A stretch of 64,000 nucleotides of DNA, from NCBI RefSeq assembly GCF_001640805.2, contig NC_066844.1, forward strand, positions 9,956,209-10,020,208. The letters run 5' to 3'. How positions within the stretch are numbered: position 1 is the first letter of the stretch; the number at the start of each line of letters is the position of its first letter. The translations under genes and the position numbers were made by a program. The notes beneath the pieces were generated by a model. That model had not been told where the DNA came from. It searched no databases and saw only the letters and a program-made list of their open reading frames with translations. Source of the stretch: Lates calcarifer (Eukaryota > Chordata > Actinopteri > Centropomidae). This document shows, piece after piece, positions 51,701 through 62,353 of this stretch.

Positions 51701-54700
51701 TGTTGTTTTTTACAGGCTAGTTCAAAAAGGGTGAAAAGTAAGAGGTGTGGGATTACTGACCAGCTATTGAACTCATAATCAAATCCAATGGTGACCTCAG
51801 CGTCCTTTGTGATTTGACTGACAGCATAGATACACAGATGGATCATACCCTCAGCAATCATATGTCGGACCTGCGGAGGGGAACATATAGAAAATTTACT
51901 TCTTAAAAGAACACTTCTTAAAACTCCATATTATACTTAAATAAAACCATTTTATCCATTGTATTAAAATTTAAGAAAAGCTTGATGGCTGACCTCAGCG
52001 TTGGGTGTACAGGACCTCCTAATGAAGCGTGCATCATTTCCAAAGGTCCGTGCATCAACACACATCTCTACGTCATTAAATTTTGAGTAAAACAGCACAA
52101 ATGGGTATGGTCTGGAAAAATAGACAATACTGTCAAAAGCAGGAATTGTTACTACTAGTCAACATGGACATGGTATTGTCAATGTGTGAAATAGAAGATA
52201 TAGTTGAAAACTATTATGGAGCAGTTGTTAACAACTACTTCAATGGTGTAGCTAAAACCTGCTTGAAAAGTCAGTAAATGTCACTAGATAATGCAATTAA
52301 CTAATTAGTATACTCATTACATTACTGCATTGTATTTACATTCTGCCTAGCATCAGTCAGTTTCAGCATTTTTTCCATTTGCTTGTCTCCTACTCTGTGT
52401 GCTCACAATATACAGTATTTTATTACAGTCAAAGTCCCAATAAAGTGGTTCTGATTTACATGGTTTTGTGTTTCAGTTGTTAGACAACAGAACAAGTACG
52501 AAGTACTTCAAAGTGGCTTAAGTGACTGACAAGCAGCCAACTAAGACTGCATGTTAGCAGTCACTGCAAATAGCAGTCACTTCAAAGCCATTTCCAAGCT
52601 GCTGCTCTGGTCTGCTAAAATCCTGATTTTAATAACTGTAACATTGAGTGTTTAGGACAAAAGCTGTGCCGTGATTTTGGCTATAGGTGTGCCTGTGGAG
52701 GGACAGCCTGACCTTGCATGTGCTAGGTAATACTGCCAATTCTCTTCTATGGAGAGTAGCTAACACACTGAGCTGGCTGACAAATGGAGTAACTACATCA
52801 CTGAGTCATGCAACATTTGGCTGACCAATGGTGTTACTTCATCAGTCAGTCACAGACTGTAAGGATTGTAACCGGTTTGTAAAATTGCCCTCCCTGCAGT
52901 CTGGCCAAAAAATGGATTAGAGAACAATGGACCTTGACGATGTATCCAGCTGTCTTTGGACACAAATATTATGCTTATTACAGCCCATAACCCTGTGACC
53001 CTTACTTTTTAAAGAAGTGCCCATTGACTTCAAACTGCTGCTTGAGCATGACCTTTCCCCGATATTCAATGATGAGCATGTCTGGTTCCAGGTTCTTGGC
53101 TGCTCGGAGGATCTTCCGGTGTTTCTGCACCCGTGTTACACGCCCCAGCTGGAGCTACAAAAAGCCAAACACCAAGTTATTTATTTGCAACTGCAGGAAA
53201 AAACTGAAAATATCATGAAGAAACTGAAATGCAGTAGCTACATGAAGCTCTTTACCTGATGAACTAGACTGTAATAAGTCAGGAAAAGTGCTCTTTGATT
53301 TCAGTAAAATATTTTATGTAATGTGTTAATATGGGCTTAATTTGACTAATCACATAGCATCTTTTGCAATGCTGCTGTTTAATATGCATGCACTTTGACA
53401 TAAATTCAATCAATATCTGGTCCAAAGGTATTGCGAGTTTGGATGAGTACTCAGGCTAACCTGCATCTGGGAGCCCAGTACTGTGTTGTTACAGGCCAGC
53501 TCAGTGCGGTTGATGGTGTCCATGGCATCAACTGAGGTCTGGATCTGTGTGGTGGAGGGGAGCATCATGGTGCTGCTCTCAGTCTTTGAGGCTGTGCTGC
53601 TGGCAGCACGGTGAAGCTGCAACAGTGTCTGGACATCAGCGCTGTACTGATTCACCAGAGCTTCCTCATACTGGTCTGTCCACTGGCGAATCCTGCTTTC
53701 CCACCCCTCTGCTGTGTTCTCATCCAGTACACTGGCCTCCGTTGTTGAGTTCTAGACAGAAGTAAAAAAAAAAAAAAAAAGGAGCAGGGTATGAAAGCTT
53801 TTCTTTAGAGAAAAGGGGAAGCATGAGGTTAATATAATGCACAACTTTACATAGAGGAGAGGTTAACTCTTATCTTACCTTCATCCTCATGGACTTCCTA
53901 GAACCCTCTCTGAAAGCCTGAAAGAAGAAAAATTTTATTCATATCAATGCAATGACATATTAAGCAGATACTATTCTACAATTAAAAACAAAACTAAGAT
54001 GTCCTCAATGAGGCAAGCTTGTATGAAAAAACATAAACGCTCTATACTGGGCTTTAATCTCAATGTTTATCATTTTCTTTGATCTGTCAATGGATATTTT
54101 GCTAGAGCAAGTCATACTAATCCACTCTGCTTCTAACAGTTTGCGTACCTTGACTTTCTTGCCTTTCGGTGTTCCACGAGCCTTCTCTGTGCTCTTTTTC
54201 CTCTTTTTGGATTTGCTTCTTTTGACCCGGTTGACAGTGAGTTTGATGCTGGTGGGTGTATGCTGGGTGGCGGTGTAGGAGATGGTGGAGGGCGACACCT
54301 CTTCATCACCACTCTCTGTTGCGCTGCTTTCTCCAGCTGTCAGGGAAAACACAGGTATATTAATCATATATCATGGGGAAAGAACATCTATCAGTAATGT
54401 GTTTTAATGTGCTTTATAAAGCACAGTTACAAACTTCTCTATGAGGGCCTGAGTGAAGAAAAACATGTACCTGAGACATTTTCTGTCTTCCTGTGTTGGC
54501 CTTCTGCTCCTTTCCTCCTGTCGAGCCCCCTGCATCAAAAATGATGATGAAACAAATCAGCATTTAAAACAAATTTATGATATAAAAAAAGCAGTAAAAA
54601 CAAATTTCATGGTATAAAAAATTATATCATGGATGTTTGCACTTCCAAATATAGGTCATTATGAATATCTTTATATTCTTTATAATATCTTTTTCTATAA

Positions 54701-57187
54701 GTACTATAAGTAATCCCACAGCAAGGAAAGTTTGGATAGTCAAGTGAAGTGCTCCAGGATCCAGACTGGTCAGATATTCCATCTCTTACCTGCAGTTGTC
54801 ACATTTGATGAGCAAGCCATCGGGCATCAGGCTGCAGTGACACCAGCTGGCCACGGCCCCGTCCTCCTCTGAGGAACTGTCGCTGTCTGCGGAGTTGTCC
54901 TCAGTAGTTTCGTGATAGCGGGAGCCGAGTACCATGCCGTTGAGATCCATACGGGGGATGATGGTTTGGGAGAGCGGGGAGGCAGGTGGGGTGGGGGGTG
55001 GGGGTGCGCCATAGTTGTGATCCTGACAACACACAACGGAAGACTGTTGCATCTTCAAACAACGGGTGTTCAGGCAAAAAGGGAAACGGAAAATGGAGAC
55101 GAATGAAAATGGGGGCAAAAAAACAGGTATGTGAAACAGTACAGCTGTTAATAATAGAAGTAGTCTGTGGTTATAGAAGACTAATAGTAGGATAGACATT
55201 CATGGATTTTAACTGAACTAGAACCAATTTTTAGTTTTACTTTTTCTGCTCTCTTAATAGAACTAAGAACTTGAAAAGATTTGAAAAAAAGAAATGATTG
55301 GAAAAATTAGAATCAGTTATTATTTAAGCTTTCAAAATTTTCATAACTGTAGCCAACTTATTTTTGATTAATAGAGAGTAATATTTATTTCTCACAATAA
55401 GGCCTACTATGATTAGAATTGATGATTTGAAAAGAGCGATATGAACTCACAGCATATGGTAGTCCCCGATACCCATGACTCTGTGCGCTCCCGCAGCTGT
55501 GGTTGTTGTAGTTTTTCTCATTCACAGCAGGGCTTGCTTCAACTGACTCAGGGCTGGAAAAAAAAATTAATACTTCAATTAATAAAGATTTTATTTAACA
55601 GCAATTTTATGCAGGAAACAACAGACAGATATTTCCCACTACAGGTTTCATGACCTGTTATACTGTATTATTAACAGTAATATTATTATTGTTGTTGTAA
55701 TAAGAGAAAATCAGTCACTAGATGGCACCAAGATGCTGAAGTTGCACTCCAGCTTGGGAGAACTGCAATTTAGGAAATGGAATGTGGGCCGCCATTATGT
55801 TATGCAACTCCTTCTGCCCTTTAGCTGAGGTCTGGCTAGACAGTGAATAACCTTGCCTTTTCTCACTAGTCTTACAAAGATAGAATAAACATGGATAGAT
55901 AAAAACATACATGTCAAAAGAATCAAACTGACAAAATGTTACAGGATTTTGTATTGCTCAGCAGGCACAACATATTTTCCCTTGTGTGAGAATCAGTCTT
56001 CCTAGCTGAGGTGTGGAGGAAACTAAAGGGGGCCATGAAGAGGGATGGATAGGAGAGAAGCCAACTGGACTCCACATAACTTCAGAGAAGGGGCAAAAAG
56101 GCGGTCTTTGGACATTTTCTCAGACACTACTCAAAAACCGCCAGGGCCTGATGAGGGAACCAGTCTACCTCCCCTAAACAGGGAAGGGGCTGGATGATAC
56201 AGAATATATATAACAGTGATGACAACTAAAAAGCAAACAAACAAACAAAAACATTACAGGGGTACTGGGGGTAGGTGGTACCCTACCCCCAGGAGCCCAT
56301 ATATATATAATGTTCCCTAATGCGCAAGGGATTACAAGGTAACTGGAATCTTTACTTGCATTGTAAAACAAAAAATGCAGTTTCATTGAATTTGGCACAA
56401 TTTAGACTCGCACAGGCCAGTTATTCAGTGTAGCCAATGCAACTTTTAAAACTATTATAAGAGGTAGTGATAGTTTCAAGTCAAGTTACAACAGCCTTGC
56501 AAATTACCCAATAAACAAAACTAAAATAAGTGAGGACATTCTACTCTCCATGTTGGGAGAACCACACCACCACCACCACTTTAAAATTTCTGAATTGTCA
56601 AAGTGGCTTTAATGGGAAAGACAAAGTGATAGTAGTGGTATCTTTATTTATCATTCTGCCCTATACAGAGGTCAGGGTTACAGTTTTGAATTCAAGTGTA
56701 GCCATCCTGCCTGAAGCATCACATACTGTATTTCCTCTATTTCTTTCTGGTAACATTTGGTCTTTGGTGCACTGCACTTCCTGTCTCTTCTGATCTCTCC
56801 AAAAGACTTTGTGGAGAACAGAAACTGGACAAGATATTGGAAGAAAGGATATTTATCACAGCCAAATTACAGCAGCTATTCAGGTAATGATCAGGTATAA
56901 CAAAAGCAGTCTGCTTACACCCTATGACATGTTTTCTGTTTCAGCAATGTTACTGCATCCACAGATGTTGGCAAGTAAAGCTCAAGAGTAAAATGCTGCA
57001 ACTGGTGGAAGTGAAGGGCAACACAAAAACAAAAAAGTCCCAGGTTGTAAAACAGAATTTTCTTCAAGATGTGAGTACCATCTGTGAGCCCTATATAGCT
57101 AGTGGTGAGTACTTACTCTGATCCAGCAGCCATATCTGAGTAAGACGTTTCAGGTGTAGTGACTCCCAGCGCAATTACTATGCTCAT
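39710..57187 (-). CDS. setd5: SET domain-containing protein 5
   Basis: Twenty-three coding exons on the minus strand: 57187-57117, 55553-55451, 55022-54790, 54529-54471, 54336-54149, 53917-53879, 53751-53461, 53154-53006, 52111-51994, 51870-51761, 51197-50948, 50746-50663, 50519-50358, 50251-49874, 49768-49508, 48975-48858, 46731-46502, 46147-46091, 45803-45318, 41938-41661, 41507-41386, 41241-41153 and 40279-39710. They total 4,446 bp, or 1,481 residues plus TAG (human about 1,442). Landmarks in order are the [11 protein letters not shown] start, DHNY at 59-62, a PHD remnant near 117-136, the SET domain about 333-465, [12 protein letters not shown] basic patches, [27 protein letters not shown] and a Ser/Pro-rich tail. 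SETD5 is a nuclear chromatin regulator linked to HDAC3/NCoR complexes; intrinsic histone methylation is disputed. The paralogue kmt2e shares the N-terminus and SET core but has a full PHD finger. [21 protein letters not shown] and linkage to mtmr14 (also neighbours on human 3p25) favour setd5. One intron uses a GC donor (45317-45316). Confidence 0.95.
40340..40560 (+). repeat. Dispersed fish retroelement 3' end
   Basis: GCTTGCTCATGGTGGGAATT (40410-40429) is followed by TAAATAATATCATAAAGAGT and a TATATAAATAAAACTGA tail. This is the 3' end of a very common teleost SINE/LINE-type repeat. It begins about 60 bp upstream of the last setd5 exon in the transcript direction, so it sits in the final intron close to the acceptor. 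Confidence 0.65.
42796..43510. mobile_element. Palindromic remnant of a Tc1-like element
   Basis: The left end CGATCAGCCACAACATTAAA (42796-42815) has its reverse complement at about 43485-43507. Behind each terminus stands the same internal transposase segment in inverted orientation (ATGTTCTGCTGGGAAACC at 42865-42882; its complement near 43431-43448). The arms match for about 158 bp, and more distant C-terminal segments of the same family also face each other. The centre is near 43145. It lies in setd5 intron 19, the intron with the GC donor. Confidence 0.8.
45316..45317 (-). other. setd5: Non-canonical GC splice donor in setd5
   Basis: The exon encoding the PPQKRK end is followed on the minus strand by AAG|GCAAGT. 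The next exon resumes in phase with [10 protein letters not shown] after a normal AG (41940-41939). The donor is therefore GC, with otherwise perfect U1 complementarity, as expected of the GC-AG intron class. No GT nearby preserves the frame and the conserved protein junction. Confidence 0.85.
46858..47150. mobile_element. Left part of an older transposon interrupted by a Tc1 copy
   Basis: The terminus GAAAAAGTAAGTGAACCCTC (46869-46888) is that of a known fish Tc1-like family. The other end of the same family is found at 48440-48770, on the far side of an intervening Tc1 element. Confidence 0.55.
47151..48425 (-). mobile_element. Tc1-like element inserted into an older element
   Basis: Minus-strand transposase pieces read [20 protein letters not shown], then [20 protein letters not shown] and [20 protein letters not shown] (47684-47283). 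These carry the D and E region of the DDE core; the last catalytic stretch is close to family consensus. The upstream half (47690-48150) is broken by frameshifts. The right terminus CTGCTATTATTTTGAATACA is at 48388-48407. The left end merges into a 23-A run (47151-47173). Confidence 0.82.
48440..48770. mobile_element. Right part of the interrupted older transposon
   Basis: The block GAACAGCTATTCACACCAGA (48518-48537), then GCTGAAGCAATTCTGTGAGG and TTGAGGTTATTGCTGCCA-like text, belongs to the same fish element whose start is at 46858. It is degenerate, and its terminal repeat is eroded near 48760. It ends next to the setd5 exon at 48975-48858. Confidence 0.55.
51761..53154 (-). CDS. setd5: setd5 SET-domain core exons
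   Basis: Exons 53154-53006, 52111-51994 and 51870-51761 encode the SET core, from [10 protein letters not shown] through [10 protein letters not shown] (about 406-415) to TIGFDYEF (about 444-451). A post-SET-like CNYKVDCAC follows across the next junction. The canonical NHSCxPN is RRSCTPN here and the canonical YDY is FDY, the KMT2E/SETD5 pattern associated with weak or absent lysine methyltransferase activity. Confidence 0.93.
54790..55022 (-). CDS. setd5: setd5 exon 3: HCF-1-binding-type motif and degenerate PHD finger
   Basis: The exon begins with [13 protein letters not shown]-x-Y is the known HCF-1-binding tetrapeptide. It ends with [19 protein letters not shown], which keeps the first four Cys of a PHD finger. 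The following exon (54529-54471) contains no further zinc ligands. The finger is therefore truncated, as in other SETD5 proteins and unlike KMT2E. Confidence 0.85.
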
Positions 57188-57194
57188 GACGTCC

Positions 57195-57300
57195 AGCACA
57201 GCGGTGCGGGTGGGTGGGGTGGGGGATGGGTGGGTGAGGGGGTTTGGGGTGGGGGGGGTGGGAGGGGTGGGAGAGGGGGAGAAGGAGAGGTGAGGAGAGG
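57195..57300 (+). repeat. G-rich tract immediately upstream of the setd5 start codon
   Basis: On the plus strand, runs of 3-8 G separated by T, A or TGGG fill about 90 bp, ending about 20 bases from the setd5 ATG. The strand has many G-runs able to form G-quadruplexes; the mRNA-sense strand is C-rich. A possible AG acceptor on the minus strand (ctcctcag at 57396-57389) could open an exon that carries this tract as 5' UTR. Confidence 0.85.
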
Positions 57301-57479
57301 AATCACACGGTCCTAATTACAGCAACAGACCACTCCAGAGGTGGGGCGCCACTGAGCCGCAGCCCACGGCTCACAGTCATGGGGGACCTGAGGAGAAAGG
57401 GCAACTGATAAGTTCTACAAACATACACAGCCTGGATACAGACAAACATCCTGCTACATGACTCAGCATGTCATGTGAT

Positions 57480-57806
57480 ATGTTGGATACAGAGAGACTG
57501 TAAAAATTTCACGGGATTTGGGATCTCTTCTCTCTCCCTCTTGTCTCAACCGCTCCTCTCTAGCCATGCTGCTGACTGTTAGCCAGTTTTAACTTGCTAT
57601 TACACCGGTAGTTTCCACTTTAACCCTGCCTGTTTCTACAAGGGAGGGTTTAAAGCCTTTCACACTGTTGCTCCTGCAGCGCTCTGTGTGTGAACTGTAA
57701 GACAAAAAAAAGTGTAACGAGTCGTCGACTGACATTCTATGAGTCAAATCAGGGTCTTCTCGACTGATGCATCAGATAGCTGACTTTTAGGGGGCAGCCC
57801 TAGATT
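57480..57806 (-). mobile_element. hAT-like nonautonomous copy
   Basis: On the minus strand it begins CTAGGGCTGCCCCCTAAAAG (57806-57787), a terminus shared by many fish hAT-type repeats. The body includes GAAGACCCTGATTTGACTCA and AGTTAAAACTGGCTAACAGT. No protein is encoded. Confidence 0.5.
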
Positions 57807-60800
57807 TAATAGTATGTTTTATATTTTGCCATGTATCTGCAGCATGGGAAAATGTTCACCACTTACAACACAGGCCATTTTCATGACAGGGAGTTTAACT
57901 TTACATAGCAGAAAATGCACTGTATGTATAACTAATAACATTTTACCAGTAAACAATTCAAATGCGTCAGCATGGGAACATCAAAGGAATCTACATGGAA
58001 TATAATCAAAGATGACTATAAACCCACTATATAAACCCACTCTAATCCTGCTTTCTTAATTTAAAATTACTTGGTTTAGAGGATATGCAGCACAGTGTCT
58101 TACAATAAAAAAATGGCGTGCAAATAAATGAGGAACAGAGCATCATCATCACTAAGCCAATTCAACAACAGGAGGCCACTCTGGGGACAGATATGCTTGC
58201 AGAATGAAACAGTAGGCCATCTGATTTAACAGCTTCCAAAAGGTTAAGATTAATCACCAAATTAGTGCCTGTTATTTAAAGTCCATAAGATGCATTATCT
58301 TAAGTCAAAATTACCCATCAGATTGTCATTACTCAGAAACAATGCAGTTACTATCTGATAACAGACATGAACTGTATCGAAACAGAAAATGATCACCTGA
58401 TCAAAAATGGAAGCTCTATTACATATGAACAGGGCTCCTTTAGTAGAGGTCACTGATATTGACAGAGGGTTGTGAAGACCTCCACACTACGCAAGGAATA
58501 TATCCTTACATATCAAATGATGAACCAAATTTGCTGACTCATGTTGACAATAAAGGTTTTTATGTGAGAAGCAGCAGTGAGCTTTCATCTGCCTGCATCT
58601 AAAGTGATAACTCAATATGGACATGGCGCAATGGGCCTGTCTCCCATCCATACAGAGGCTTCCAGAATGAAGGGAAGGGAGGGGAGGCTATTCAAAGAGC
58701 AGAAAAATAACCAGGGGCCTTACCGCTTTGCTTGCACTCAGCCTCCCATTAGGATGCACAAATAAATAGAACCAGCAGGAGGCGTTTTCCTCCCAGACGC
58801 CTGGAGGGGTGAGTCATCCAAGATGAGGCCCAGCCCTCTTGTCATGTGACCATACTCTGCTGAAACACTGACCCACACTGTTCTGTGTTCACTCAACCAC
58901 CCAGGCAGATGCAGAGCTAAAGCCACGGCTGCAGAAAGAGGAACAGGCCTTCCTTAGCTCCGTTCACACATGGAGGAGAGGATTTGGCTTACAGCAAGGT
59001 CATCCCACAAGCTCATACAAATAAGCCACTTTATAAACACCAGTCTGATTAAATTCAACATAAAACAAATGCATAGAAGTAAAGCCTCTATTACACCACA
59101 TAGGCTAGTTTATTAATATGGATCCATCAAAATCAACAGCAAAAGAACACATCACATTTCTGTTGTGTTCCCCCGGGTTATAGCAACTGGTGCCCTGGCT
59201 CGCCAACACTAAGGCAAACATGTAATGTCAAGGTCAGTTCAACGGCAGCTCAGTATCGAGCAGAGAATGATACACACTGATAGGCAGTAAAAAGAAATGT
59301 CAAAAGCAGAACATTCTGCTACAACTCAAATGGCCTCAATAAGAACAGGAGCATACAAAAGACATGCACAGACACAGATATTAGATGGTAGATATGGGTT
59401 ATAAGAAAGAATTAAGACTTTAAGGTTAACAAGTTGGTAACATATTTAGACATGAAGATGACCCATGATGCCCCATCCATAACCTTTTCAAAAAGTTCTA
59501 GCTATTTATTTTCCCTGCAGATGATCACTCCCTATCAAAAACAGACACCACACTCTTTCATACAAAGGGAGTCACTATCTGGGCCTCTTCCAAAAGAACC
59601 AGACTGTGAGCTAGGTAGGTAAATTCCATACAAAGAAGGAAAGCCTTTCTTTACCTCCTCCTCCCCCACCACATCCCACCCTTCCTTGTTCGTTCCTCTG
59701 GCCATGAATACAGTCTCAAATTACCAGCAGACTCAACAAAGTCTTTTCACTTCCACTAGAACAGAGGCCATTTTGGGGACAAGTCCAAGGGGGAGGGACA
59801 TGCACACAAAATGAACAGCAAAAGAGACCCCCTCTCTCTCTCATCAGCTCTGGCATAACTCTCTCTCCCTTCTCTTATTTTTCCTCTTCTTTAAAACACA
59901 GTCAATATTCTGACATTGTTAAGTACCAGTAGACATGTATTTTACTATTCTAAAATAAGCTATTTGATTCTCCTTAAATATCTGAATATGTCTTTGGGGT
60001 AATATAGCAACCATGTCTCATATAAGGAAGGACAAACAAGTCCAACCATGAGAGCATATGCTTAGCAGTTCAAAAGCATTAACGCTCAAAAAGCCACACC
60101 TTGTCTGAACAGAGCTCAGCACAGCAAGGTTTTGTAAGGAACAAAAATAGATGCGTCATGCGCATGCAGATAAAATTCCTACAGAAAGTATAGCCTACCA
60201 TATAAACTCAAATGTTACATTGATTTACAACGCTGAATCATAGTGAATGTAATTAGATCAATATGTATTACAACATAGTATTAATATAATTTATAAACAA
60301 AATTTAACACTAAATTATTATTTCACTGTACTGTCGCAGCACAGAAATGCTATTTTTTTAAAAAAAGCAAACATCTAGGCTGTGTCTGAATCACTCCCTA
60401 TGTTACTTACTGGACTTGGACATCTAACTGAAATTTTGCAAAGTAAATAACTTTACAAAATTTCATTTAAGCATCCAAGTGTAAAGATTTCAACTATACA
60501 GTGCCATAGCCCTAAAAAAAAATCCTAGAACAGAACAAAAAAGTACTGTGTCTATAGTATGTACACTGCTTTGGTATAAATCCCACAGTACATTTTACTT
60601 TTGCTCATGAGATGACAGATGTGAAAATTATAGTCATGCAACACTGCCCATGATGGTACAAAATTATGATAACAATTAGTTAGAGTGTTCAAATATTTAA
60701 CCCTTTCATGCATAGTGGTCACTACAGTGGACAGCTATTAAAAAGTTGTTTTCTTGTGTATGCATATGTTTTGATGGTAAAACTGCACATCAGCCACCAC

Positions 60801-61017
60801 ATTGGACACTATCCATACACTGTCACCCATTGGCCAGTCAAGTGTAAGTCCCCAACCCCTGCAGGTAAAAATGTAACGTCAAGTAACATTAAGAGTAATA
60901 CTATTATTAAAATTGCAAGTACTGATCTACATTAGAAGAAAATACGATAATCATCCTACACTAGATGGACATTATGCATTGCTGGCTATATTTCAACTAC
61001 ATTTCATACTATTACTG

Positions 61018-61260
61018 TGACAAGATAAGATAATTCTTTAATAGTCCTACAGCAAGGAAATTTACATTGTTTCAGCAGCAGCAGAGAATGTAAAAAACAG
61101 AAAAAGGCATAAATACGAGTAAAATACCAAACAAGATATAAACAAGACAATATTATAAAAATATAAACAAAAAACGTATACACAGGACTATATACATAGA
61201 AACAGATTTAACAGATATTGCACAGTTTGAAATAATATTGCACAGAATGAGTGACTGGTA
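61018..61260 (+). repeat. Dispersed 'gataagataattctttaatagtcc' repeat
   Basis: Starts AAGATAAGATAATTCTTTAA (61022-61041) and ends near ATATTGCACAGAATG. This is a common teleost interspersed repeat whose class I cannot assign. A further likely repeat start, AACCCTTTCATGCATAGTGG, lies at 60699-60718. Confidence 0.5.
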
Positions 61261-61726
61261 AGCAGCTGTATTGTCAGTGGATTAAAGTCTACTAAAAGCT
61301 ACTCTCAGGTGAACATACTAATAAAGCTTTGGGATGGTGAGGATGGAGATATCAATAGAGAAATAGAGTCTGTTTTGTTGCTTAAGAAGACCTTCAATGT
61401 GGTAACTCTTTCTCTGGGTCACATTGCTCCAGTTTCACGGGCAGGCTACGTTGAGAAAGATCAGAGATCAGTCAGAATCTCAGAGTCAAACCTTGAAACA
61501 TGATATCTTTGTTTTAAGCTAAAAAAAAACCCCTCAACAATGACCTGAGATTTGGGGCTGTGAGGTATTTTGTCCAGTTCAGTCATCAGTCATATATTAT
61601 TACACTATCTTTTACAACATCAAACTAAATAACTAACTAAACCTAAAAAACACAATAAGCAATAAAGACAATGCCATGACACTGTGATTACTTAAAAACA
61701 AATACTGAGTAGGACATGTGTAATGT

Positions 61727-62098
61727 TTAGAGCTGTCCCTTAAATGATTTGATGCATCTGTTTAGAAGATTCTGATTCAACTCAAAATGCAATTCAATGA
61801 CTTGTTAGATATTTCTATTAGCTGCCTCTCTCATACACACAGAACAATGCAGGACAAGAGCGGCAACTATAGTGGAAACTACTAGATTTATGGCTAGTTA
61901 AAACTGGCTGACCACACTATCAGCAGCCAGGCAGACACTCCGTGGTGTAGTATGATTTTAGACCTGAGCTATGACAAACATGCCAACTTTTTATCTGTAT
62001 GAAAAACAAGAACAAATGGTAAAATCTTAGTATTGAACAGCCAAATCAGATTTGACTAACTAAAGAGTCGGGTGCAGCCCCAGTAGTATTTTTAACAA
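61727..62098 (+). mobile_element. Second, more diverged copy of the hAT-like family
   Basis: Starts AGAGCTGTCCCTTAAATGAT and ends near AGAGTCGGGTGCAGCCCCAG. It shares AGAAGATTCTGATTCAACTC and AGTTAAAACTGGCTGACCAC with the copy at 57480-57806, but in the opposite orientation. Confidence 0.45.
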
Positions 62099-62290
62099 AT
62101 CCAGGTTTGGTGGAGAAAACCTGCTTCAGTGTACAAAATAACCAAGATCTCAATCCAATTCAAAGCTGTAAAGCAATTCAGCTGACGGGGCTTGACAGTG
62201 CAAGCTTTTCACTCGCATTTGTGACTAAAAAAGGAGCATGTGTGCGAATAAAAAGTATTATAAAATTCAGCCTGCCCCATCAACTGCATA

Positions 62291-62300
62291 CATATGTGTG

Positions 62301-62332
<32 letters not shown>

Positions 62333-62353
62333 CGTGTATATATATATATATAA
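62291..62353. repeat. TG/TA microsatellite
   Basis: Alternating TG and TA runs, about 60 bp. Confidence 0.92.

Noticed and set aside
39710..57187. Assigning the third gene as kmt2e
   Set aside because: The N-terminus is shared, but the PHD finger is incomplete, the [10 protein letters not shown] and VERLREG blocks are SETD5-type, and the neighbour is mtmr14.
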